A program made the position numbers and the translations under genes. This document shows positions 42,766 through 51,674 of a stretch of DNA of 64,000 bases, piece after piece. The stretch's first letter is position 1, and each line of letters starts with the position of its first letter. A model generated the notes under the pieces. It was not told where the DNA came from and did not search any database. It was given only the letters and a program-made list of their open reading frames with translations. Source of the stretch: an uncultured Clostridia bacterium (GTDB lineage: Bacteria; Bacillota; Clostridia; Oscillospirales; Acutalibacteraceae). The stretch is from the NCBI GenBank assembly GCA_944384905.1, contig CALWVE010000033.1:1-64000 (forward strand), in the 5' to 3' direction.

Positions 42766-45408
42766 TTACACTCTGCTTTGATGGCAGACCAGATACAGAA
42801 TTTGCCGGTGTTTTGAGAGTTCCAGCAAAACTTTGAGAGCACGGCGGATTTTTTCCTCATCCAGCGTGGCAAAAGGATCATCCAGAATCAGCAGCGGCTT
42901 TTCACCCGGGAACAGCGCATCCGTAACCGCCAGACGCAGGCAGATATCCATCAGCGCGCGGTATCCCTCGCTGAACGCTTCGGCCGGACGCGCCGCGCCG
43001 CTGCGCCGGGCGGAAACACGCAGGTCGGCATCCAGCGAAGCTTCGCCGAACGCTTCATCTACCGCCTGCATATAGTGGTTAAACTGACGGGCAATCGTAT
43101 CTTTATAGCGGACATTCAAACTGGTGCGGGCTTTTTCAAGCCACTCCATCGTTCGGGTCAGCGTATCAAAATGCTGATTGGCGATTTGAAGCTGTTCTTC
43201 ACATTGTGCCAGTTCCGTTTCGGTTTGGCTTACAGCCTCTACCGCGGCATCCAGGCGGACGGTTTCGGCATCGCAGGCCGAAATACGGCGCAAAAGTTCG
43301 TCGCGGGCACTTTGCAGTTTGCGGTTCTTGTCTTCCAGTTCTTCAAGCGGAGGCAGCGACGGGTCTACACCCTCGTCGCGGTGTTCGCGATTGAATGCCG
43401 CGAGCGCAGTGCGGGCTTCTTCTGCGGCTTTATGAGTCTCGCTGGCTTCGCGCACGCCATCGCGGATACGCACGACGGCGTCTCCCAACCGCTCCAAACG
43501 CCCGATTTTAGGCAGATGATAGCGATCAAAAAACGCCAGTACGGCAGACTGCGCCTCGCTTTCACGGCGATGAAGCTGTTCCAGCCGCTTTTCATACGCG
43601 GCAAGTTCTTCCCGGCGGCTATGCAGATCGTGCAGACGTTCCCGCACTTTTTGCAGCGCTTCTCCGTAAGGCAGGCTTTCCGGATCGAAATACCGGCCAA
43701 AGAAAAGATTCAGCGTTTTCTGCGGCTGCTTCATATTCTGGCTGTACTGCGCACGAATCCGCGCCAAACGGATCTCGTTTTCACGCAGCTGATCAAACTC
43801 TGAAAGCGCGGCATCCAGTTCAAACAAAAGCGGCTCGGTTTTTTCATTCACGGCATTTAATCCGAACGGAGCCGTACAGGCCGCGACCGTTTGTGCAGCG
43901 GCTTTTGCGGCATTGGCACGCTCCTGCGCACGGCTTAGCTGCGCATCGATGCGGTTCTGCCGCGCAGCGCGTTGCTGTTCGGCCTCTTCTTTTCTGCGGT
44001 TATATACAAAAACGGAACCAACCGCGCAGAGCAGCGCCCCAATGCAAGCGCCAACGCCAGCCCAAATTCCGGCTATCTGCAAAACAAACAGCAAAACGCC
44101 AACCACAGCCAGCACACCGGCCAGCACCCACAGTCCAACGGGCGGCACGGCCTTTGCAGGGGACTGTGCCTGCAGCGTTTCCGCTTCTTCGCGGGCCGCA
44201 TCCCGTTCGCGGCAGATGAATTCATATTCCGCCAACGTGCGGCGCGCCGAGGAAATTTCCTCGCGGGTCAGCTTTTTCCCGTCGAAACGGCGGCGCAGTT
44301 CGGCCAATCGACTGGCTTCCGCCGGGGAAAGCACGCTGCCGCTCACGATCAGCGCCATTTCCTCATACTGCCGCACGGTTTCGGCGGTTTGGTTGAGTTC
44401 GTACTCGGTAGGCTCCAGATTTTTGAAAAAAGCCTGCGCCTGTTCGAGCCGCTCGCGCACGGATGTATCCTGTTCGGCTTCTACAATCTGTCTGCGCAAG
44501 GAAGAAGCCAGTTCGGCCTGTTCCCGGCAGTCTTCCAGTTCCTGCGGACTGGGAATACCATGGGCAAAAAAGGTGACAAACCGCTTTTCCTGCTGTTCTT
44601 TCTTCGCCACCTCGTTTTGAAGCCGCGTACGCTGCGCTTCCACTTCTTTAACGGCCCGCTGTTCAGCCGCGGCTTTTTTCTGGCGGCTTACAACGGCCAA
44701 TTCTTTTTCAACCGGGGCAAGCATTCCGCGGGCTTCTTCGCCTTTTTTGCGAATCTCCTGCAAACGCGCAAGCTCTTCCTGCTGCTGTTGCAAGCGGCGG
44801 CGAAGCATTTCCTGTTCTTCTGCCAGACGAGCCGTTTCCCCGCCTGTTCCGCGCTTAAGACCGTAAAACCGGCGGCGTTCATCCAAAGCACGCACGGCAG
44901 CGTCATAATTGCGCACATCGTCGGTGTTTTCAACCAGACCGGTCAGGCGCGCCGAAATGCTGTTGGTAATCCCGGCGGAAAGTCCCCGCTGGGAAAGATA
45001 GGTTGTACGCGAAAAGGCCTCCGCATCCAGGCCAAACAGTTCCTCGCCGAGATTTTCGGAATAATCGGAACTTACCTTGCCTGTAACCAAATCGATCAAG
45101 GTAAACACGTCGTCTTTGCCCTTCGGTTCAAACCGGCGTTCCACACGATAAGCGTGGCCGTCCACCTCGAAATCGAGCGAACCGCCAAACACACCGCCCT
45201 GCCAGGGCGTATAGCGTTTACGTTCGTTTTCGTCGAGCGAACGCTTGGTACTTACGGGCAAACCGTAAAACATAGCCTTAATAAACGCGGCCAGCGTTGT
45301 TTTTCCAAAGCCGTTTTCTTCCAGAAAAATCGTAAATCCCGGCTTAAATTCCCGCTCGAAAGAAGAAAGCGTACCGAAATTTTCTACCGAACACCGAAGC
45401 AGTTTCAC
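42766..45408 (-). CDS. SbcC/YhaN-like AAA ATPase with coiled coils and central membrane segments
   Basis: 880 residues. N-terminal half-ATPase with Walker A 'ENGFGKTT' (about 30-37), a long coiled coil (about 190-430), two hydrophobic segments (about 415-475, 'VGLWVLAGVLAVVGVLLFVL'), a second coiled coil, then the C-terminal signature and Walker B 'LLILDDPFATLDEEKI' near 840. The membrane hairpin inside the coiled coil is as in B. subtilis YhaN, not SbcC. The GTG start overlaps the upstream gene's stop (GTGA), so it is coupled to its metallophosphoesterase partner. Confidence 0.85.
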   Translation of the reverse strand: MKLLRCSVENFGTLSSFEREFKPGFTIFLEENGFGKTTLAAFIKAMFYGLPVSTKRSLDENERKRYTPWQGGVFGGSLDFEVDGHAYRVERRFEPKGKDDVFTLIDLVTGKVSSDYSENLGEELFGLDAEAFSRTTYLSQRGLSAGITNSISARLTGLVENTDDVRNYDAAVRALDERRRFYGLKRGTGGETARLAEEQEMLRRRLQQQQEELARLQEIRKKGEEARGMLAPVEKELAVVSRQKKAAAEQRAVKEVEAQRTRLQNEVAKKEQQEKRFVTFFAHGIPSPQELEDCREQAELASSLRRQIVEAEQDTSVRERLEQAQAFFKNLEPTEYELNQTAETVRQYEEMALIVSGSVLSPAEASRLAELRRRFDGKKLTREEISSARRTLAEYEFICRERDAAREEAETLQAQSPAKAVPPVGLWVLAGVLAVVGVLLFVLQIAGIWAGVGACIGALLCAVGSVFVYNRRKEEAEQQRAARQNRIDAQLSRAQERANAAKAAAQTVAACTAPFGLNAVNEKTEPLLFELDAALSEFDQLRENEIRLARIRAQYSQNMKQPQKTLNLFFGRYFDPESLPYGEALQKVRERLHDLHSRREELAAYEKRLEQLHRRESEAQSAVLAFFDRYHLPKIGRLERLGDAVVRIRDGVREASETHKAAEEARTALAAFNREHRDEGVDPSLPPLEELEDKNRKLQSARDELLRRISACDAETVRLDAAVEAVSQTETELAQCEEQLQIANQHFDTLTRTMEWLEKARTSLNVRYKDTIARQFNHYMQAVDEAFGEASLDADLRVSARRSGAARPAEAFSEGYRALMDICLRLAVTDALFPGEKPLLILDDPFATLDEEKIRRALKVLLELSKHRQILYLVCHQSRV

Positions 45409-46466
45409 AGCTGCACCCCTTCCCCGAGCAGCGCGCGGATTCCGCACGTCAGCACGCGTTCCTTTTCTTCCTGCGGCATACGCGAGGCCAAAACCATCCG
45501 CACAAACTCTCCCTTTAAGGAAACGTCGTTGCGATAGGCCGCGGGATCAATCGCCAGACGGCTTTCGTCATAGACTTCGGCAAAATAAAAATGTGAACGA
45601 AGCTGCTGTGTGAGATACGAAAGATCTTTTTCGGTTTCTACTTCATAGTGGCCGGTCAGGATCACGCGAACCAGATCCTCGGCCGGAAGATTATCCACAG
45701 CGCCTAAAACGGCCGCTTCCACCTCGCGGGTCGTTACACAGCCCGTAATATCGGCTTCCACTTCATGCAGCGTACGGCGCGCCAAGGAAACAAACTGCAC
45801 GCTGCGCCGGTCGGTATCCAGCACGATCATGCCCTTGCTGCCGCATTCGTCAAAACCGCGTCCTTCCAAACAGCCGGAATACGCCCAAACGCCGCGCTGA
45901 TCCAGCTTTTTGCAAGTATACGTATGGTAATGCCCCAAAGCCAGATAGTCGATATTTTTATTCTGAAGCCGGGGCAGGCAAACCTGGTCTTCTCCGGCCG
46001 ATGTGCCCTGCGCTCCATGGAAAACAGCAATATTAAACGGCTCTTTCGGAAAATCAACCGTATCATACAAATCCGGCGCCGAAAGATCTTCCGCCCCGCC
46101 GATGCGCACGTTTTCCAGCGAAAAAACCTTGAACTCCGATGAAAACAAGTGCAGATTTTCCGGCAGGTTCATGCCTTCAAAAGCCTGATGGCCGCCGTCG
46201 TGGTTGCCGCGCAGCAGATAAAAATCGATCTGCGGGTAATTGCGAACCGTATCAAGTACAAAAGCGGCCGCTTTGCGCGTAACGCGCGAAACATCAAACA
46301 AATCGCCGGCAATAATCACGGCGCGAACCTCGTTTTCTTTGGCATAAGCCGCCATAGCGGCAAACGTTTGCAGCATTTCGCTGCGTCGGGCAGCCGCCTT
46401 ATCCGGCGGCAGATGCGTGCCCAAAGCGGAATCCAGATGGATATCCGCGCAATGGATCAATTTCAA
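45405..46466 (-). CDS. Metallophosphoesterase, SbcD/YhaO-like DNA exonuclease
   Basis: 353 residues. Calcineurin-type phosphoesterase motifs: 'HCADIHLDSALG' (5-16), 'IIAGDLFD' (about 52-59), 'LLRGNHDGG' (about 86-94) and 'LALGHYHTY' (about 176-184). The group is the DNA repair exonuclease SbcD/YhaO. With the ATPase it should form an Mre11-Rad50-like complex, here probably membrane-bound. The start is TTG with AAGGGAG upstream. No recN or recombination genes are next to it. Confidence 0.9.
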   Translation of the reverse strand: MKLIHCADIHLDSALGTHLPPDKAAARRSEMLQTFAAMAAYAKENEVRAVIIAGDLFDVSRVTRKAAAFVLDTVRNYPQIDFYLLRGNHDGGHQAFEGMNLPENLHLFSSEFKVFSLENVRIGGAEDLSAPDLYDTVDFPKEPFNIAVFHGAQGTSAGEDQVCLPRLQNKNIDYLALGHYHTYTCKKLDQRGVWAYSGCLEGRGFDECGSKGMIVLDTDRRSVQFVSLARRTLHEVEADITGCVTTREVEAAVLGAVDNLPAEDLVRVILTGHYEVETEKDLSYLTQQLRSHFYFAEVYDESRLAIDPAAYRNDVSLKGEFVRMVLASRMPQEEKERVLTCGIRALLGEGVQL

Positions 46467-46569
46467 TCCGGTCAGCTCCCTTTTCTCTCCCAGTTATCTG
46501 CATCAAGTGCAGACAGTCATGCGTATTAAGTATAGCACAGCTGACAATATAAAGGAAAGGGCAAAAAAT

Positions 46570-46605
46570 AAAAAAGCCGACACAAAACAACGGTTTTGCA
46601 TCGGC
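46570..46605 (-). terminator. Terminator after the DUF5808 gene
   Basis: Stem GCCGACACAAAAC (46576-46588) / GTTTTGCATCGGC (46593-46605), 11 of 13 pairs, then T5-6 on the minus strand, 14 bases past the stop codon. Confidence 0.8.
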
Positions 46606-46618
46606 CCTAAAGAGATGT

Positions 46619-48004
46619 TTATGCGTGCTGCGGCTGCATGGATTCAGCCAGTGCGGACACGTTTTCTTTTCCGCGGAAAGAGAAAATGTAGGTTTTCCGA
46701 TCGGTTTGGATGAGCAGGAAATCATCGTCTGTCGGATCGAGCAGAACTTCACAGGAAGCATAACCGTCTACCCGGAAAGTACCCTTATACAGCGTGGGGA
46801 AATTCGTGCCCATCTGTTTGGAGCAATCCGGCAAATCTTCGAGAACGCTTACGTTTTGAACATCCGATTTTTCCACGGTATAGGTCGTTATTCCATGGCT
46901 TACGGTCAGTTCCGTTTCCGAGACCGTACAGGTGATCGGAGAAAATTCCTCGGAAACCATCCAAACGCCCAGAAGCGGCATCAGCAAAATCAGCAGCGCC
47001 GCAAAGCCCATAAAGATTTTGCCGGCCGGACGCGCCAGATTGACACTGCTGTTCATACCGACACGATCGTTGACAATCAGGTGGCTGTCATTTTTGTTGT
47101 AGTAGAATTGTCCCCAAATCCAGAACGCATCTTCATCGGCGTACGGTGTTTCTGCGTTTGACATACCGGCGGCGGTCAGCTCTTGCTGGCGGGCGCGCAC
47201 ATGCAGTTCGATACCCAGCGCCGCCACACAAAGTACAGCCGTATACACCACGATGGCTGCCAGGAAAATCCAAGAAGAATCGCCCCAGACCATGGCAAAT
47301 TCCAGACCCAGCGTAAGCCAGGCCATCAAGAGCCACATCGTATTCCAGCCGCGGCGGCGTACCCGGGTGAGTGCGACGTTCAGGTCGGTGTTCTCCCCCA
47401 CCGTATCGGCGCGGCGGCGGATCAGAAACGCACACATCGGGCCGCACAAGGCTACAATGACAGCGAACGTGATGGACGTGATCGTCAGCGGCCAGAAATC
47501 ATTGGCGTCTCTACGGAAAATCACCAGCAAAAGAACCGGAACCAGCGAAAGCACACTGCTGATGATAAACTGCGCACGGTGTACGCGGAACGGTTCCCGC
47601 ACAGCGGCCTGCAAATCGGCAACCACAAACTGCTTACCGGCAGGCATCGGAGAAAACCAGTTATTTTCACGCTTGAGCTTCATCAGGCTGCGGTTTGCCA
47701 ATGCATAAACCGCTACGGGCACGGCAATAGCTGGGATCAACCAGATACACAAAAGCAATGTCACAATCGATCCATACTGAATCGGCATACATCCAAACGG
47801 AAGCACGAACAAAACAGCACACACCAGACGCAGGCGGCGCAGATAAGTTTTACACACAGCCAGAACCCGTTCGTCCTGCTGGGCGGCTGGGGTCAGTGTG
47901 ACGCCCAGAATAATATTCTTTTTGGGCTTCACTTCGTTTCTCTGCACAAAATAGAGGATGGGGATCATCAGATCAAAACAAACAATCAAAAACAGATTGA
48001 ACAT
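46619..48004 (-). CDS. DUF5808/DUF1648-like membrane protein with bPH-like C-terminus
   Basis: 461 residues. About eight membrane segments, a central soluble stretch with 'WGQFYYNKNDSHLIVNDRVGMNSSVNLARP' (split), the DUF5808 pattern, and a C-terminal soluble domain after the last helix (about 370-461) that looks like a bacterial PH domain. The ATG at 48004 has AGGAG eight to nine bases upstream. It follows the GntR gene by 14 bases; this YtrA-type GntR plus membrane protein pairing is common in Firmicutes and suggests response to cell-envelope antibiotics, which is inferred. Confidence 0.75.
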   Translation of the reverse strand: MFNLFLIVCFDLMIPILYFVQRNEVKPKKNIILGVTLTPAAQQDERVLAVCKTYLRRLRLVCAVLFVLPFGCMPIQYGSIVTLLLCIWLIPAIAVPVAVYALANRSLMKLKRENNWFSPMPAGKQFVVADLQAAVREPFRVHRAQFIISSVLSLVPVLLLVIFRRDANDFWPLTITSITFAVIVALCGPMCAFLIRRRADTVGENTDLNVALTRVRRRGWNTMWLLMAWLTLGLEFAMVWGDSSWIFLAAIVVYTAVLCVAALGIELHVRARQQELTAAGMSNAETPYADEDAFWIWGQFYYNKNDSHLIVNDRVGMNSSVNLARPAGKIFMGFAALLILLMPLLGVWMVSEEFSPITCTVSETELTVSHGITTYTVEKSDVQNVSVLEDLPDCSKQMGTNFPTLYKGTFRVDGYASCEVLLDPTDDDFLLIQTDRKTYIFSFRGKENVSALAESMQPQHA

Positions 48005-48018
48005 GAGGTTTTCTCCTC

Positions 48019-48399
48019 TCACAGATTTTCCTTGCCGTCGGCCTGCTCGAACAGGCTGCGGCACACGGACATAAACTCTTCATACGAACACCCGGACGCC
48101 CGGGCCTCACAGATGATGCGTTCCAGTTCTTCTCGCGTATGAGATGAAAGCTTTCCGGGAGAGCGCAGCGCCACGCAAGCGCCATTTCGCCGTCCCATGG
48201 TAATGTAGCCTTCTCCCTTGAGAAGCTGATACGCTTTGCTGACGGTCATCATGTTCACGCCGGCTTCATCCGCCAGCGCCCGCACAGAAGGAAGCCGTTC
48301 CCCCGGCAACAAGCGCCCGTCTGCAATCCCCCGAACAATCTGATCCCGGATTTGCCGGTAGATCGGAAGATCGTTTTCAAAATCCAGCTGGATCAACAT
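48019..48399 (-). CDS. GntR-family (YtrA-type) transcriptional regulator
   Basis: 126 residues, the short YtrA form with a GntR winged helix ('LPIYRQIRDQIVRGIADGRLLPGERLPSVRALADEAGVN', split, about 10-50) and a short helical C-terminus. The start at 48399 has AAGGAGG seven bases upstream. It is encoded ahead of the membrane protein, and a perfect 16-bp inverted repeat covers its promoter, so it most likely represses itself and that gene. Confidence 0.93.
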   Translation of the reverse strand: MLIQLDFENDLPIYRQIRDQIVRGIADGRLLPGERLPSVRALADEAGVNMMTVSKAYQLLKGEGYITMGRRNGACVALRSPGKLSSHTREELERIICEARASGCSYEEFMSVCRSLFEQADGKENL

Positions 48400-48416
48400 A
48401 CATCTGCCTCCTTTCG

Positions 48417-48451
48417 TCTTATTTGTATTATAAAGTATAATACAAATAAGA
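48417..48451 (-). promoter_or_regulatory. Perfect 16-bp inverted repeat, GntR operator
   Basis: Arms 48417-48432 and 48436-48451 are exact complements around the 3-base centre AAG; the inner halves read GTATTATA and TATAATAC. It covers the -10 box of the GntR promoter. Its length and symmetry fit an operator of a GntR/YtrA dimer. Confidence 0.85.
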
Positions 48452-48462
48452 TAAAAAGTCAA
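48434..48462 (-). promoter_or_regulatory. Promoter of the GntR gene
   Basis: On the minus strand: -35 TTGACT (48462-48457), 17-base spacer, -10 TATACT (48439-48434). The -10 and most of the spacer lie within the inverted repeat. Confidence 0.75.
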
Positions 48463-48491
48463 GAATATCTCACAAAAAATTTTATAAAGGC

Positions 48492-48520
48492 TTGTTTCAT
48501 AAAAGAAATTGCGGTACAAT
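48492..48520 (+). promoter_or_regulatory. Promoter of the third URO-D family gene
   Basis: -35 TTGTTT (48492-48497), 17-base spacer, -10 TACAAT (48515-48520), 54 bases before the ATG. The divergent GntR operator ends 40 bases upstream of this -35. Confidence 0.55.
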
Positions 48521-48574
48521 GCCCTAAAAGGAAACGCCTGACTCCATCGAAATCAACATGAAAGGGGTATTCCA

Positions 48575-49690
48575 ATGATCTGGAACCGAGAAGATTATCT
48601 GGCACACATGCGTTTTTCCTATACCGGCAAAGAAATGTTTACCGAGCTGTTCGGCCTTTTGGTAGGGCTCGAAAAAGAATGGCGGCAGCAGGGCGCCAGC
48701 GAGCAGGAAATCGACCTTTCTGCTTTCGGCTGGGACAGCGTCCGCTATGCCACGCTGCCGATCCGCTGCGGCGCCATCACCGGCCTTGAGCCGCGTGTTT
48801 TAGAAGACACGCCGACGTATACCCTTTCGATCGATGAAATGGGACGCACGAAAAAGCTAATTAAGTCGAGCGCTACCATTCCGCTGCCGCTCGATTATCC
48901 TGTAAAAAACATGGATGACTGGCTGAAAATCAAACACTGGTACACGTTCCGTGAGGATCGCGTGGATTGGGAAGCGCTGGACAATCTGGCTGCCCGTCAA
49001 AAAGAAGGCACGCTGATTCTGGCGCACATGCCCGGCGGATTTGACGAACCCCGGCAGCTAATGGGCGAAGAAGAATTGTGCCTGGCCTTTTATGAACAGC
49101 CGGAACTGATTGAAGACATCCTGAAAACGATTTCGGAAACCTGCCTGAAAATTTACGAACGGGTCGCCTCCCGCGTCACGGTGGACTGCCTGTGTGTTCA
49201 TGAAGACATGGCCGGAAAATCCGGACCGCTGGCCGGGCCCGCGCAGATTGAAGAATTTATCGGCCCTTACTACCGCAGCATCTGGGAACCGCTGCACGCA
49301 GCGGGGAGCACCCTGTTTTCGCAGGACAGCGACGGCAACATGAACGCCGTGATCGAGCCATTTATTCAGGCGGGCGTCAATGTGTTCTATCCCTGTGAAC
49401 CGGCCGCTGGCATGGATATTGTGGAGCTGCGCCGCAAATACGGGACACGCGCCGCCTTTAAAGGCGGGATCGACAAACACGCCCTGCGCGGCACGCTGGC
49501 CGATGTGGAAGCGGAACTCAACCGCAAAATCTGTCCCGAAACCATGGGCGGCGGCGTAATTTTTGCTCTGGATCACCGCATTCCAAACGGCGTGCCCATC
49601 GAAAACTACCGGTATTACGTCCGGCGCGGCCGCGAAATGCTTGGGCTTCCCCCGGCTGAACCTTCTCCCTTTGTGCGTATGGCGTTTTAA
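48575..49690 (+). CDS. URO-D superfamily protein without His/Cys zinc motif
   Basis: 371 residues, URO-D/MtaA-type barrel, the C-terminal half of which ('DIVELRRKYGTRAAFKGGIDKHALRG', 'VIFALDHRIPNGVPIENYRYYVR') matches the other two members. The metal-motif site reads D251-S-D253-G, with neither His nor Cys. The HemE signature is absent. A non-haem, possibly non-corrinoid reaction is likely; sugar- or aromatic-linked roles have been suggested for such proteins, but I cannot assign one. RBS AAAGGGG precedes the ATG. Confidence 0.8.
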   Translation: MIWNREDYLAHMRFSYTGKEMFTELFGLLVGLEKEWRQQGASEQEIDLSAFGWDSVRYATLPIRCGAITGLEPRVLEDTPTYTLSIDEMGRTKKLIKSSATIPLPLDYPVKNMDDWLKIKHWYTFREDRVDWEALDNLAARQKEGTLILAHMPGGFDEPRQLMGEEELCLAFYEQPELIEDILKTISETCLKIYERVASRVTVDCLCVHEDMAGKSGPLAGPAQIEEFIGPYYRSIWEPLHAAGSTLFSQDSDGNMNAVIEPFIQAGVNVFYPCEPAAGMDIVELRRKYGTRAAFKGGIDKHALRGTLADVEAELNRKICPETMGGGVIFALDHRIPNGVPIENYRYYVRRGREMLGLPPAEPSPFVRMAF

Positions 49691-49696
49691 AATAAC

Positions 49697-49726
49697 GAAA
49701 AAAGCTCCCGCCTACAAAACGGGAGC
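49697..49726. terminator. Bidirectional terminator between URO-D family and SHOCT genes
   Basis: Stem GCTCCCG (49704-49710) / CGGGAGC (49720-49726); T6-7 on the minus strand and CTTTCT on the plus strand. Confidence 0.85.
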
Positions 49727-49740
49727 CTTTCTATGTTCTT

Positions 49741-50091
49741 TTATAGATCTTTGAGAATCTCGGCACGTTTGGCTTCGTACTCTTCCCGGGTGATCAGGCC
49801 GCGATCATAAAGATTTTTCAGTTCCGTTAAACGGGCTTCCGTGTGGCTGGGAGCCGTTTCAAATCCATACGGTTCCTCTTCAATCTGAATTTCTCCCGTC
49901 GTTACACCATTTTTAGAGAAAACATTGATTCCGTTAAAAATCGTAATCGCAAGCGCCATAATGGTCCACAAAATACCGAACGGTCCGGCCGCAGGAATCA
50001 CAACAAACAAACCGATACAAACAAAAATCACACCCATCACAAGCCCCATGGCAGACGGAGCTTTTCCGGGACGATAATGAATGCGTCTCAT
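49741..50091 (-). CDS. SHOCT-domain membrane protein
   Basis: 116 residues. Two membrane helices (about 15-55) followed by a linker and the C-terminal SHOCT module 'LTELKNLYDRGLITREEYEAKRAEIL' (split, about 88-115). SHOCT is a small oligomerisation domain of unclear role. Start and stop overlap with the Rrf2 gene as ATGA, so it is translated with it. It looks like the last gene after the dgt-dnaG-rpoD-rrf2 run. Confidence 0.85.
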   Translation of the reverse strand: MRRIHYRPGKAPSAMGLVMGVIFVCIGLFVVIPAAGPFGILWTIMALAITIFNGINVFSKNGVTTGEIQIEEEPYGFETAPSHTEARLTELKNLYDRGLITREEYEAKRAEILKDL

Positions 50092-50522
50092 TCGTTTTCC
50101 TCCTCAGGATCTGTATGACAAGTACAACCGTTTTCTCCGCAGATGGCGGCAAATGTATAAGAATCTAACTTTTGCCGCACCAGATCGGAAATTTCACGGT
50201 AGATGGCATGAAATCGGCAGTCTTTATGCGTGCACGTATAAGCGCTGCTCTGGCAGCGATTGAGCATATACGGACCTTCCACGGATTCAATCACTTCGCG
50301 CAGGGTAATTTCCTGTGCCGGCTTTGCCAGCTGATAACCGCCCTTGGCCCCTTTGTAAGACCGTACAATGCCATCCGTTACCAGACGATGCAGGATTTTC
50401 AGGCAGAAGCGCTGCGGAATCTGTGTGCGTTCGGAAATGGTACGAGCATCCGTTTTATCGCCCAACCGCGTCAGCAGTTCCACAATGCGCACCGCATAAT
50501 CCGCCTCCAGGGTCATATGCAT
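50088..50522 (-). CDS. Rrf2-family regulator with possible iron-sulfur site
   Basis: 144 residues. N-terminal winged helix 'LEADYAVRIVELLTRLGDKTDARTIS' (split) and 'YKGAKGGYQLAKPAQEITLREVIESVEG' (split), as in IscR, NsrR and RsrR. Cysteines at 'CQSSAYTCTHKDC' (about 90-102) match the position where IscR/NsrR hold their cluster, and a second group 'CGENGCTCH' lies near the C-terminus. So it may sense redox, iron or NO. The start is ATG, ten bases after AAAGGAG. It follows rpoD. Confidence 0.88.
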   Translation of the reverse strand: MHMTLEADYAVRIVELLTRLGDKTDARTISERTQIPQRFCLKILHRLVTDGIVRSYKGAKGGYQLAKPAQEITLREVIESVEGPYMLNRCQSSAYTCTHKDCRFHAIYREISDLVRQKLDSYTFAAICGENGCTCHTDPEEENE

Positions 50523-50547
50523 GACGGTGTTTCTCCTTTCAATCGGC

Positions 50548-51648
50548 TTAATCCAGGAAATCCTTCAGCTTCTTGCTGCGGCTGGGATGACGAAGCTTGC
50601 GCAGTGCCTTGGCTTCGATCTGACGAATACGCTCACGGGTTACGTTGAATTCCTTTCCCACTTCTTCCAGCGTGCGGGAACGGCCGTCTTCCAGACCAAA
50701 ACGCAGACGCAGTACTTTTTCTTCACGGGGGGTCAGGCTATCGAGCACTTCGCCCAGCGTTTCCTTAAGCAGGGTATGAGAAGCGGCATCGGCCGGCGCG
50801 GGTGCGTCGTCGTCGGGAATAAAATCGCCCAGATGGCTGTCTTCTTCTTCACCGATCGGCGTTTCCAGCGAAACCGGTTCCTGCGCCACGCGCATGATTT
50901 CGCGAACCTTATCCACCGGCATATCGAGTTCTTCGGAAATTTCATCGGCAGTCGGTTCGTGGCCGTTGGAACGGAGCAGCTGGCTGCTGACTTTCTTCAC
51001 TTTATTGATGGTTTCAACCATATGCACCGGGCTACGGATGGTACGGGCCTGGTCGGCAATCGCACGGGTAATGGCCTGACGAATCCACCAGGTAGCATAG
51101 GTGGAGAACTTAAATCCCTTGGTGTAGTCGAACTTTTCAACGGCTTTAATCAGACCCAGGTTACCTTCCTGAATCAGATCCAAAAACTGCATGCCGCGGC
51201 CCAGATAGCGCTTGGCGATACTGACAACCAGACGCAGGTTGGCTTCGGACAGACGCTTTTTGGCGGCTTCGTCGCCGTTGGTGATGCGCACGGCCAGATC
51301 AACTTCTTCATCCGGCGTAAGCAGCGGCACGCGGCCGATTTCCTTCAGGTAAATCTTAACCGGGTCGTCGATCGAGATACCTTCGGTGGAAAGAGCCAGT
51401 TCAAGGTCTTCTGCCTCGGCGTCGGCCACAACTTCGTTGATATCGAAATCATCGATCTGGATATCTTCTAAATCGCCTACAACATCGATGCCCTGGGCTT
51501 CCAGCGTATCATAGAATTTTTCAATCTGATCGGGCTCCACGTCAAATTCGCTGAGCGCGTCCAGAATCTCTTTATTGGTCAGCTGGCCTTTGCTTTTCCC
51601 CTGCTCAACCAGTTCACGGATGGCGGTTTTTTTATCGGGTGCTCCCAT
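50548..51648 (-). CDS. rpoD: Primary sigma factor (RpoD/SigA)
   Basis: 366 residues, the usual Firmicutes SigA size. Region 1.2-2.4: '[16 protein letters not shown]', '[49 protein letters not shown]' (split), region 3 '[11 protein letters not shown]', and region 4.2 '[36 protein letters not shown]' (split). Regions 2.4 and 4.2 predict the TTGACA/TATAAT promoters seen here. Three in-frame ATGs cluster at the start; AAAGGA nine bases before 51648 favours that one. It is downstream of dnaG, as in most Firmicutes. Confidence 0.97.
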   Translation of the reverse strand: MGAPDKKTAIRELVEQGKSKGQLTNKEILDALSEFDVEPDQIEKFYDTLEAQGIDVVGDLEDIQIDDFDINEVVADAEAEDLELALSTEGISIDDPVKIYLKEIGRVPLLTPDEEVDLAVRITNGDEAAKKRLSEANLRLVVSIAKRYLGRGMQFLDLIQEGNLGLIKAVEKFDYTKGFKFSTYATWWIRQAITRAIADQARTIRSPVHMVETINKVKKVSSQLLRSNGHEPTADEISEELDMPVDKVREIMRVAQEPVSLETPIGEEEDSHLGDFIPDDDAPAPADAASHTLLKETLGEVLDSLTPREEKVLRLRFGLEDGRSRTLEEVGKEFNVTRERIRQIEAKALRKLRHPSRSKKLKDFLD

Positions 51649-51674
51649 CGTTTCCATTCCTTTCATTCCTGCGT

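Noticed and set aside
42766-45408. Calling the large ATPase SbcC
   Set aside because: No zinc-hook CxxC; membrane segments in the coiled coil fit YhaN-type proteins better.
25940-49690. Annotating the three URO-D family proteins as HemE (haem synthesis)
   Set aside because: The HemE substrate-binding signature is missing, no other haem genes are present, and the metal motifs differ.
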